Shown piece by piece: positions 24,901-35,375 of a DNA stretch of 64,000 bases. The notes beneath the pieces were generated by a model. That model searched no databases. It had not been told where the DNA came from and saw only the letters and a program-made list of their open reading frames with translations. The translations under genes and the position numbers were made by a program. Source of the stretch: Puccinia triticina (taxonomy: Eukaryota; Basidiomycota; Pucciniomycetes; Pucciniales; Pucciniaceae); the NCBI RefSeq assembly GCF_026914185.1, contig NC_070572.1:3286001-3350000 (forward strand), in the 5' to 3' direction. The first letter of the stretch is position 1. Each line of letters starts with the position of its first letter.

Positions 24901-25393
24901 GGAACCGCTCACACGCCTCTTCACTCATATAATCCTCAAAGTGGAAGCGAGCGGCTTGAAGTAACACATGGAGGGAATGTGGATCTATGAATCGCAGCCC
25001 TGGGTCTAGATGGTGGTTTTCCTGCGTCTGTGGAACGCTATGTGTGTTGTTGGGATCGCGCCTGGGATTTTCAGTGTCTGATTGGGATCTCGCAACGAAT
25101 ACGGCGGAGTTGCTGCTTGGGCCTTCTGGGCGGTTGTCCTGGTTGACGGCGTCCGGGATTGGGATTTGAGATTCAGCGGCTTGTATTCCGGAGGCCGTGG
25201 AGAGGGGCCGCGGATGGGGGGTAGTTTCTTGATTATTGAGCCGTCTACTTCCCAGTATACCGGTCAAATTAGCCAACCTTTCGTGTCTTTGAAAACTCAC
25301 ATCTGACAATGGAACACCCATCCGCTCAATTCCATTGCTGTCACGGTAAACCTTTTGCCCACAACCAAATTCCTTGCAGCTACAAACGCGCAT
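21963..25393 (-). pseudogene. CACTA/Plavaka-like (Tnp2-type) transposase, one nonsense mutation
   Basis: Model: exon 25393-22771, intron, exon 22707-22061, intron, exon 21980-21963 (1,096 codons). A TGA at 22580-22582 interrupts the second exon. The N-terminus has a Cys-rich MRVCSCKEFGCG. The central region has the Tnp2-type core: FSLYVDWFNPHGNK, LNLPPGDRYLEQNIFLFGITPG, RTIHAVLLPLIADLPALRK and GFASHSATLFCSLC, followed by SSIDVMHALMLGVLKD. The C-terminal part (NPYREVSRLHYQLL, KDIIGHVAVM) matches the tail seen in fungal CACTA-related transposases. An inserted basic/Ser-rich segment (about residues 560-690) is lineage-specific. Family role: cut-and-paste DNA transposition. The stop is one C-to-T change from CGA. 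If translation restarts or a tiny intron removes the TGA, it could still be functional. Confidence 0.75.
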
Positions 25394-25819
25394 AACCTGA
25401 GATGCATACCGTTACCATCATTGCTACATGCTGTTGAGGCGAGGAAAGGACAAGGAGGTACTCACAGATGGTGTTGGAGTATGTGGTTGAGTGTGATTAT
25501 GCTGACCGACAAGAGGGATGTTTGGAAGGTTGAATGAATTCCTGGTTGTCGGCAAACACCAGCACTGGCATGAATGCAAGGTTTGGGTGCATTTTCTACG
25601 TATGTGCAACAGCTCCTGGGCGCCCAAAATTTACATATGTACACACACACATGTTTGTACATGTTTGCCATCCCGCTGGCGCAATGGCACAAGCGTCCGG
25701 CTGATATCCTTGAATCCCTGTGAATTCAAGGAGCTCAACGGGCCATGATCCACTCGCCATGTACTACATATGCTGGGGGTTAAACATCCAACCAAGGGAT
25801 TATCATTGCTAGCATTTCC

Positions 25820-26145
25820 GGACGCTTTGGACGATCGTCCAAGTTGTTCCTTTTTCAAATTACCGCACCGCCTTCTTCTTAGGCACATTGTCTAAGAGAA
25901 TGATAGCCATGGCAGTCAATTTTATTGCCAGAGTTTGACTTGAACGATGGTCCAAGGTCTTTAACAACTTGGACGATCGTCCAAGTCATTTCCAAAACGT
26001 AAACCACCTCGCTTCAGAATCTAAATACATACTCTGCAATGCATTTTTTTTGCAAAAACTCATTACCATCTTTGCCTCTCAAAATTTCACCCCCTCAGGA
26101 CAACTTGGACGATCGTCCAAATGTCCAATCGTTCATTGGACACCA
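25820..26145. repeat. palindromic TTGGACGATCGTCCAA cluster, copy 3
   Basis: Perfect TTGGACGATCGTCCAA copies lie near 25828, 25970 and 26104, with degenerate copies near 25940 and 26128. Together with the cluster at 21806-21900 this brackets the Tnp2-like transposase, the expected place for subterminal repeats of one element of about 4.3 kb. Confidence 0.75.
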
Positions 26146-26389
26146 TGGGCTTGAAATTTCCACCCATGAGCCCTTCATCCCTCCGCCACAAATGACCGGT
26201 TCATCTTGGGTGGCTACATCAATGAAAGGGGATTTTCTGCGGCCAAATCAACCATGTACAACAGATCCCCAATGTCTGGGTGCTTGGCCACCGGGTGTTG
26301 ATTTTTTTGCCAACCACACCACCATTTCCACTTTCTCCCTCACTCCTTTGATCGTCACACTATCAGATCAACCTCTTCCGATCACCAAG

Positions 26390-27521
26390 ATGAAGACCCA
26401 TCATCCCAGCCTCAAGAACGGACTTATGCAAACCACTGTCACTAACCTCCACTCACAGCTTTTTGCGAGTGGTATTCCATCTGCTAACTCTGCATTCGCT
26501 CAATCCCTCTACGACTTCACGAGGGTTTTGCTTGGAATTGACGCTGCCAAGAGCGACCTCCCGCCTTCGCCACCCCAATCACAGCTTTCCACGTTCAAGC
26601 AGAAGGCAAACGAGGCATACACTAACGATGCAATTCTTGCCCGCTTCCGCTTGTACCTCACCGAACACAATCTTTCAGACCTTGAGGTTGCGGGGAGAAT
26701 CAAATGTATTCCGATCATCTGCCAACAATTTTTCATTGAAGATCTTGCCGCCGTGAATATCCAGCATATTAGTTTTGCATGGTATGAATCCCCAGGATCT
26801 CCTTACAACGAGTGGTTTGCAAGTATGATCTGGAAGCATTGGACTTTTGCCAAAAATAACGGTCTTTTGCACAAATTCGCCATCTCACCCACCGACGATG
26901 CATTTTCTAACGCTCAAAAGGTCCTATTTCGTTGGGTACATGGGCGCCATGCCGATCTCCAACAATCTTCTCGCAACCCCACTTGGCGTCAGTCAAAGTC
27001 TGCCCGTGAAACTCGAAGCAAAAGGCGAAAACAGGTGTGTTTTCTTGTTGCTCACAGAAGCTAAAATGTCTCTGACTTTCACCCTCTGATTTGCTTTGAA
27101 TCATGCATATCTGCAGTTGAGCAATCGTCGTGTGGATACCTGTGTGGCCTTGTCTCTCCCTACGAGTGTAATTCACATTTTCATGGATCCCGCTTGCACC
27201 TCTGACACAGAAGAAGACGGAGCAGGGGACCTCTCTCGAATTCACTTACCTTGGCGCTCCCATGAACTCACTGAGTTTGCTCACAAATTGGACAAAGCCA
27301 TGGTTGAACGCTTGCGCAAAGAAAAAGGTCCTAGGGTTGTACAGAGAACTAAATTACTTGAATTACGACGTCGCAACCCTATCAACACATCTCCAGATTC
27401 GGCGGTCCCCATCGGCTTGCCTCGCAGCTGCTACGATCCCGCATTTCTCCAATCCAGACCAAAAGTAGCCCAGGAAGTCTTGAATATTCAGGATGAACCC
27501 TTCGAATTTCCTTCCATCTGA
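26390..27521 (+). CDS. hypothetical protein, intact member of a window-repeated family
   Basis: Model: exon 26390-27034, intron 27035-27116 (GTGTGT...TGCAG), exon 27117-27521. I chose the ATG at 26390 because upstream in-frame sequence runs into the palindromic repeat cluster. The protein has no domain I recognise. It carries a Trp/Phe-rich block (ISFAWYESPG, WFASMIWKHW), a basic run at the exon junction (SARETRSKRRKQ) and an acidic patch (TSDTEEDGAGD). It is a clear relative of the decayed gene at 18763-20302 but has no stops. Its last 34 bp overlap the 3' end of the SNF2-family gene on the other strand. It is probably transposon-associated; I do not assign a function. Confidence 0.65.
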
Positions 27522-29609
27522 TCCTCTTGCTGGCGTTTGAGATTAATTGATTCGATCATCATCCGTACCACTTCCTTCATGTTATCGCCCGGCTGATCCA
27601 ATGCTAAACTGTGCAATCACTATTGTTTGGCGTGAATTCTTCTTTGAAATATGTAAATAAAAATTGCTTACTGTGCCAATTCCTTCTTCCTGTTTTGTAT
27701 CTAAAATTTATTATATACGGATTTTCATTAGCCTCTTTTAGAGCTACATTATCAGGTAGAGCTTACCTCTATCATATTCACCTCAATGCTCCCTTCTATG
27801 AAGTAACAAATGATGTGAGTGGTGCAGCTCTGGCCCAGACGATAGGCGCGATCTGTTGCCTGGCTTTCTACACTTGGATTCCAACAAGGTTCCTTGAAGC
27901 ATTTTTTGTCAGTCCAAGGCGCGATAGTGTTAATACACACTGAACTCACCATCAAGTAGACCTTTTGTGTACAGGTCAGGTCAATCCCCACGCCACCTGC
28001 TCCAATCGTTGCCAAAAGGACTTGGACATTAGGTTCCTGTCTAATCCTAGCCAAACTTTTTTCCCTCTGCTGTAGTGAGCAGGAGCCGTCTAGTGTTTCA
28101 AAGGCTATCTGATTTTCGAGAAGTGCTACACCCACACTGGATCACAATTTCATCAGCGGATTATAGATTCCAGGTAAAAAAATCTAAGTCGGAGCTCACA
28201 TTTCCAGGAAGGAGGTCCACTGAGAAAAAACCACCGCCTTGGGAATATTACCACCTTGCTCCGAAGTTAAGTGCGTCTTCAGATCTTCTACCAAATGCGC
28301 AATGTTTGGACTATCGTGCCATGTAGTTTCCTGCCGTGGTAGATCATAGTGGCTCCCACCAGCCAATCGTGGGTGATTGCAATAAAGTCGGAGCATAGTC
28401 AATTGTTGAAAAAATTCTGCTGAATCCCAGCTTTCATTTTCTTGGTCGAGTCCATACTTGTCGGCAAAAATGTGATATCGCTGGCGGTAGTCTTCCGCCC
28501 AAGGTTCTGGCATCTGTAAGCCTACTTTTTGTTCTACTTTTGGTGGTAAACGGAGCACATCTGTTTTCAGTCTCCTTATCGAAACAGTTGCCAGAAGTTG
28601 TTGAAGCAATTCGATTGCTTTCTCGGATTTTCGTCGTATGTTTGGTTTGATGAACGTCTGCCAAACCTCTTCTCTCATCCACAGGTCCACCTTTATAAAT
28701 CTGATCAACGTGTAAAGGTCGCTTAAGTTATTCTGCAACGGGGTTCCTGTCAAGCATAGTTTCCGTTGGGTCTCCAACGCTAGAATTGCCCGGCTTCGCT
28801 TTGTCGCTGAGTCACGAATCAAGCTAGTGAAAAAAATAACAGTCAGCAGTGCATCCTTTAAGCACATTATACAGGCCAGAATGAACTCACTGGCCTTCAT
28901 CCAATATGGTACAAAACCAGGTTGCTTCAAATAAAGCATCACATCTGGACTCATAAAGATTCGCTACCGTATCATAAGTGACAAGAACGATATCATTGTC
29001 CCAAAGCATTTGTGCTGTCCACTGTTTGCGTTCTTCTCTGTGATACACAGCGTACTTGGTAAGGCTCTGGTCGAGGTGCTTATGGATTTCCGCCTCCCAA
29101 TTGGCCAACGTCGATAATGGGCATATCACTAAGCGTTCGATCCTCTCGGCTTGCAGACCGCTTTCGCGAAATATTTGAATTACCTCGGCAGAGTGTGAAG
29201 AAGCGACAAACAGCATTAAGACTACCGTGAGAGTAGGTGTTGGTGTGGGGGAAGCGACAAGGGTGGCATCCATAATAACGGTTGGGAATGACGTCTTGGG
29301 CGAGCTTTGATCATGTGGCTCGCAATTCAAAAATGTATCGAGCTCTGTTGACACCGTGCCAATGGGCCCCACAAGCAACTTTTGCAAAACACCAGAGAGG
29401 GGCTCGGAGACATGCCCGGCTTGCGCCCCTAGCCAGGTAAAGACATTGATGCTCTCAGGTCCTTTTTGAAGGAGCTCGCGCGTTTGGCTTGGGTATTTGA
29501 TTGATCCTCGAAGGCCGGCAACCATTACACAGTTAGCGGAGACTGTTCCAAGGCATTCGAGGTTCTTTCGGTTTTCGCTTTGGGTACTTTTCTCTGGGGG
29601 TGGGTTCAT
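27488..29609 (-). CDS. SNF2-family (Rad5/Rad16-like) helicase-like protein lacking Walker A
   Basis: Six exons (29609-28891, 28823-28200, 28136-27950, 27892-27767, 27700-27672, 27608-27488) give 601 aa in one frame. SNF2 motifs run in order: ERLVICPLSTLANWEAEI (Ia), DEGHLIRD assembled across intron 1 (II), LCLTGTPLQNNLSDLYTL (III), AVVFSQWTSFLE (IV), TIGAGGVGIDLT (V) and ATDRAYRLGQ (VI). Motif I is missing. Where a GxGLGKT loop should precede TLTVV, the protein reads ATLVASPTPTPTLTVV. The region before it is short and lacks HIRAN or RING domains, so this looks like a truncated, ATPase-dead duplicate. Intact relatives remodel nucleosomes or promote DNA-damage tolerance. The 3' end overlaps the neighbouring plus-strand gene. 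Confidence 0.8.
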
Positions 29610-32396
29610 TTTTATTTAGAAGAAATCGAACAGGCAGTTTAGCAATAATAGTTGATAGATAGATAGTAGGAGAGGGGAATAACAGATGAAATACATATCT
29701 AGTGATCCCGGTCATTGCGGGTGACCTATGTGGTAAGCTTTGGTCAAGTGTGGGGTTGACTGAGTGCCTACACAAACTTTTGGTCGAAAGCTTGTCAATA
29801 GGTCCCAAAATTTGCTGCTCAGATTTTGTTGATTGAAGTTGATATCAAACCCAATGTGTAAGCTGACAGTAAACTCGGCAACCATGCAACTAACATCCCA
29901 TAGCAAAAATCAAATTGTAAGACTATGAATGTCGCGGTTGTGATAAATACACATGGCTTCAAAACCAGTACACACTCATAAGGAATGATCACCCAATCTA
30001 GGCGCTCATTGCAATCTCCCAATAACTTTGAAATTTGGATTAAGTTATAAACTTTTTAAGTGATACATTTTGCTTCTTTGAGAGGTAACATATATAATAT
30101 GTTGCTTGCTACACCATCTTAGAACTTTGAACTGGAACACAGAACTGCCTGCACTTGTTAGCACACAGAAAAACAGGACCAGCTCAGCAATCCTGGCATG
30201 CAATTCATCTTGATCAAAATACAACATACTGTGAAAAATTTCTTGAAGATCAAAAGTCAGGCGGCATTCTAGGCATCATGCTTTTTCACCTTGACATATT
30301 GTCTCTTTGAATGGCAAAATTATTTCTTTTAGTATTCTTATATTTCTTATATTTCAGATACAATTTGCAAACACATCTTAATGGGGTGTTTCATCCTAAG
30401 CTGTCAGCCTTCCTTACAAATTTAATGATTCTACAGTCAACAGAATAACAACAGGGAAAAAAGGTGACTTTAAAAATGAGTACTGTCTACTAAATAAGCA
30501 TAAAATAAAACTACTGGATTTGAGTAAAACACATCTGTGGATGGTACGTTTGAATTACACTAAATATAACACCAGGATTGAAAGTGAGTAATACAATTGT
30601 AACTCAAGGCTATTATATGAGTAATTTCTGTATAATATCAATGTTTCAAGCATGGCAACATGCACATGTTTCCTCCCTTTTTGGGGTGGTGAATGTCAGC
30701 AGTGAGTCTTGGGGGTGGGGGCAGGCAAGCCAGTTCAGAGATGGTGTGTTGCACAGCTGTGGCTCACATAGGCCCTAGAATGAGCGGATACCCGTTTAGA
30801 TACCTTGGTATCCACTGAGGTTTCTCAGAATCTCACATCTGCATCCGGTGGCAGATACTCGCTGAAATTGGCGGGTATCCACCAGTGGATAGCGGACACC
30901 CGCAGCGGGTTTTTGAAGTGACCTTCTCTACCAGCTTCCTTTGAGCTTTGGCATCTCAACTGCTAGAAGTTTCTGGAGCTTTTCTTGTAGTGTGCATAGA
31001 TACAAAAAAATACATGTTGTGATCTGTATTCAGAAATCAGGCAGATTTGGGGAACTCACTAGAACACACTAAATTGTTTGTGGGGCAGGTTCAGCCAGAG
31101 TAAAACAATTACTGGGTGTGTGTTCCTGCCTAAGAATGTTGAGCTTTCTCCCAGCTGTCTGCTGGATGCCCAGGAGACCAAACAGGGGTTTCTTGAAGGA
31201 AACATGAATCCCTTTTGATCACCAACAAAAACAACCAGTCTGCAATAGCATGAAAAACTGGCCTGTCATTTTTTGGAAAGTATCAGATTGACAGTAGGAA
31301 TTGAGATACCCATAAGCACCTGGGTAAGTACTTCAGTACATACATACATGTAATCGTTCCGCTTAGATATAGAAAAAAAGCTTGAGTTCTAATATTCTTT
31401 TTCTTCAGGTGTACATGTTGAGAAATCAAGTAGCTCATGCCTTCAGAGTAGCACTCAGAAGGCTCTCACCCAAAGTAGGAATGACTGGATCAAATATTCT
31501 AGATGGAAAGATCAGCAAAATCTGCTTGTTGGGAAGCTGGAGAAGTAGTATTAGTGGTCCTCAAAACTGAAATCATAAATACATAAACATAAAATCATAA
31601 GTGACTTTGGCAGGGACATTTTTACAGAATCACAGTCAAAAGACATTCATAAATTTATGTTATGCGGTTCTGATCCAATCTTGAAGACCACTAGCGTGTT
31701 GTACAACAAGCCATGCCCCAAAAACTAGTTAACTAACACCCAAATCATCTTGTAAGAGTGGAAAAGGCTGGCAAGAACTCACAAGAAGCACTGGGTTGCT
31801 AGGCTACAGGGCCATGCAATGATATTGTTGCAAACCTTGTGGCAGCCCTGTGAAACTGTTTGTAGTGCTACGCTAGGCTAGAGCACTTTTAGCGGCAGAA
31901 AGGGCAAGATGACGCTAACAAGCGTTGTAGTCTAACTTAACACAAGTCCCTTCCTTCCGAGGAGGCGCGAAGCGCCTCCAAAGGAGGGACTTGAATATAA
32001 TGTCCCAAATCTTGCCTGAGCGCAACCAGCCATTTGGCTGGGGAGGGCATTACAACCTCAATATCCCCCACAACCACCCAGATTCATGTCACGCCTCCTA
32101 GACCATTGAAAAGCTGGCCTTTTTCTGGTATCTGTACAGCCCTCAAAAATCCACATACCCATAGCAGTTGGCAACTAGGGGGATGGATAAGTATGACAGC
32201 TTTGAACAATCCGCCAAATTCAGGCCCAGATACAATCCCGGATAGATCCGGTCCTTAGTGCATGAATAGTATAAGGTATACATCAAAAGGCATAGACATA
32301 ATTTTTTGGTTTATTCACTGCTGGCCAGCACAATTCCGGTGCCACCATAGCCTATCATAACCTCAAACAGCAAATACTCGACTTTGAGCTAGATCA
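29610..32396. other. repeat-rich intergenic region, no supportable gene
   Basis: About 2.8 kb without a gene. It includes GGATACCCG/CGGGTATCC words in both orientations near 30780-30920 (also at 3450-3530), and a hairpin GGAGGCGC-GAA-GCGCCTCC at 31961-31979 next to AACTTAACACAAGTCCCTT, which resembles the ends of the MITE at 59327. Short ORFs show no domain. Confidence 0.45.
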
Positions 32397-35251
32397 ATGG
32401 CCGGCCTACCACGTACCAGCACAATTGAAGAATTACATGATGTAGACGAGCTATACGAGATGGACAACCATTCAAATATTCAACCACCACGTACCGAAGC
32501 CGAAAAAATTCTGCACATCTGCAAAGAACTCCAGAAGATGAAGATGACACCAAAGGTATTCATCACTGGTTTTCTTCGCTCAAATGATTCAGATATTGCC
32601 TTCCGACGACCATACTGGCGCACCGGTACTGGGCTAGAAGGAGCTCTGGAAGTTGTTCAAGCTGTTAAGACTACAGCTACCAGTACACCCAAAGGAGCCG
32701 CTATGTGGAAAGAATTTATCAAGGATGAGGTCAGTATTTTGTGCTCTTGATCTATTTCAGAGCATTTAGCATATGCATGCTCACTGAAGGATATTTCCAA
32801 ATAAAGGCTGTTGAGATACTACGTCAAGAGAGACCCCCGAGCGGGTATTACCCAAATGGATCGTTTTATAGCAGCCAAGAGATTGGGCTCCCCTTTTTTA
32901 CACCCAAAGCCGTGTTGGAACGCAAAAGGTTGCTCACGGAAGAACACACACCCTTCCTGTTCACACTGCTGAAGCGGACCATGAATGATGGTGACAAAGA
33001 CGATAATGGACCTTCAGAGGATCGCCACAATACAGGTGAAGATGCGCTGTTGAACCTGGAAGGGATAGAAATAGAACCCAGCCCTACTCCGGTTGATCGG
33101 AAAACTAAGGTGATGGATATATCTGGTATTAGCTGTTTGTTTTTTTCGGTGCATTGCTGACTGGCCAATAATTCAGATTGCTGCAACCATTTGTTCCATG
33201 GTTTCGTTTGCTAGGAACCGCCGACACAATGGACTTCAGCTTTTTAATAGCATACAATTTGTTTCAGCTGGCTTGACTGAGCGGATGAATGAATATCTCC
33301 AACTAATTGGTCTTACATCCTGTCGACAAACCGCAATCAGTGCTCTCACGGTTTTATCTTCTTGTGCGGCATCTGAACTGAAGACGGCAATGAAGCTCAA
33401 TGAAAGCTTTCCATTGGGCCCAAGTTTGTGCATCGATAATGTCGACATGGAGCAACGTGTGCATACACATTCAATTGGCCATCGATCAATGATGTTTCAT
33501 GGCACCTGGGGCTATATCCATCATCCACCGCCATCCCTTTTAGCCTCTGTTGATCACACAAAATTTACATTAGACTCGTATTACACAGCCCTCAGCCATC
33601 TTCCTGATTTCGAAATTCAACCATCTCTGTTCCTACCAACGTATGAAGAGAACATACATTTTGAGGAAGTTCTTAAAAGCCAAATTGCACAAGTCATGTA
33701 TCATTACATGGCACAACCATTGGATCCAAAATTGGCAATCTCAAGGAAGCCTCCTCCGATTGATCCGATAGACTGCTTGCCACCAAAAATTCAGATGCTG
33801 AAGCTCATGGAAGCTTCTGATAATTCCGGGGAAGGCTTTGGACAAGTTATCGAAATGATCATCAATCAAATCGGCCTAAAGCCAGAGGAGTTTTGCTCGC
33901 GAGTTCAGCTCATTGATGGAGACCTTGGGACATCTCAGAACTTCAACTCACTTCGGACGCTGCGCACCCCAAGCAATTTTCCTGATCACCGACTTCACAA
34001 CATCTCTTTTCAGCTGGGGGCTTCACACACCCTGTGGAACATTGCACAGAGTATCTTGACAGCACACTTCGGAGACCAAGAGCAATCAAATGATCTTGGC
34101 GCGTGGCAGTACTTGCATGCACTGGGAATCCCTCCGGAGAAGGCTATCCCTAAAAAGGACTTCACGTCTATGATTAACAATATCAAAAAAGTCCATGAAG
34201 CAACCATTTTTTATTGTCTTTGGTAAGGCTGTTGTGTTTTTCACTCTGAATGAATACTCTACTCTCGTGCTAATTTTTGTATGTTTTAGTTTAATGATGG
34301 GTACCGAAAATGAACCTATTCCCAATGTGCAACCAAAGATTGCTACCACTCAATGGAACGAAACCATAGAAGCGTGCTATACCAATTTTTTTTCACCCGA
34401 GGCTCGCCGAGCCACCTCTAGAGACAGCTCACCAAAGTTACATGCACTTCTCCTCCGTTTGCATGACTTTTCCACCGTTGTGGAGGCTAATCGTGCCATG
34501 AAGGCAGGAGATATTGGTCGAGTCATGAAAATGTGGAAAATCTGGTCAATCATGACTCAGGCGCTACCGGGACTCGTGAACTATTGATCTTACCTACCTC
34601 GCATGGTCCTTCTCCTCCAGAATATACTTCCCCCCGACATTAGCAAGTATATTCTCCACACTCTTCTCATGTCACCAAGTGGCCGGCAAAACCATTTTGT
34701 TGCCAAGGATTACTATCTGGAGCTGCAGAATTACTCGCTGAAATTCCTTTATAATCAAACTGGCTTTGGCACCCAGGTCGAAAGGTTGCAGGAGATTTTT
34801 TCGTTAAACATGAACTTGGTGAGCCATGTCCACATTTAAAAAGACAAGATTTCACATCTGACTCTCCATCCAGCTCCGTTCAATGTTCCTCAGCCTTAGG
34901 ATGGAAAGGGGTGGGCGACTGGTCTATCAATCTCACAAGAACGATATCACCACTCAATCACTTGAAATGTTTGTTCGCATGGCTCGTAATGAAGACATCA
35001 CGGATAAAGACCACAAAGACACAAAGCAATCTGTTCCAGACTGCAAAGACCTCTTGTTAGAAGGACTTAAAGTCCTTCAGAATGATATTACTTCGGGAAA
35101 AATATCTCGACTAAAATTGCATTTTTTCTGGGATGCTCCTGCCGGAGAACTAAACCAAAGTATTGTCCAAGAAGATCCAACTGATCTTGAAGAAGAAGAT
35201 CAGGAAGAAAATGAACAAACAGTCACCCCCAAGACTTGTTTTGAAATGTAA
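32397..35251 (+). pseudogene. DUF6589-like protein, one nonsense mutation
   Basis: Exons 32397-32729, 32807-33109, 33177-34222, 34290-34818 and 34874-35251. A TGA at 34585-34587 splits exon 4, and the same frame is open on both sides of it. Conserved-looking blocks are SFPLGPSLCIDNVDMEQRVH, HGTWGYIHHP, CSRVQLIDGDLGTSQNFNSL and ISFQLGASHTLWNIAQSI. I recognise this layout as the DUF6589 group, expanded in basidiomycetes and of unknown function. The two Asp-bearing strand-like blocks (CIDNVD, IDGDLG) suggest an RNase H-like core, which is only an inference. An acidic tail ends the protein. It is convergent with the RecQ-like gene, with 124 bp between them. The stop is one C-to-T change from CGA, so a full-length product probably existed recently. 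Confidence 0.7.
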
Positions 35252-35375
35252 CCCGCACATAATTGACCTCTTTCTGATTCGCCTTCGGCCGCCCCGCGCA
35301 CGCTTTGCTTGTTGTTTCCGGTCCCGTCGACTTCGATAGCCCAGGCATTGTTTTTGGATACCTGAATTCCTGTAT

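Noticed and set aside
17581..26145. CRISPR-like array made by the GGACGATCGTCC repeats
   Set aside because: Spacing is irregular, repeats are palindromic 16-mers in both orientations, and the genome is fungal. Transposon subterminal repeats explain them better.
28887..28900. Degenerate helicase motif II DEGQ in the SNF2-like gene
   Set aside because: Splicing at 28891/28823 turns the last codon into His, giving a normal DEGH.
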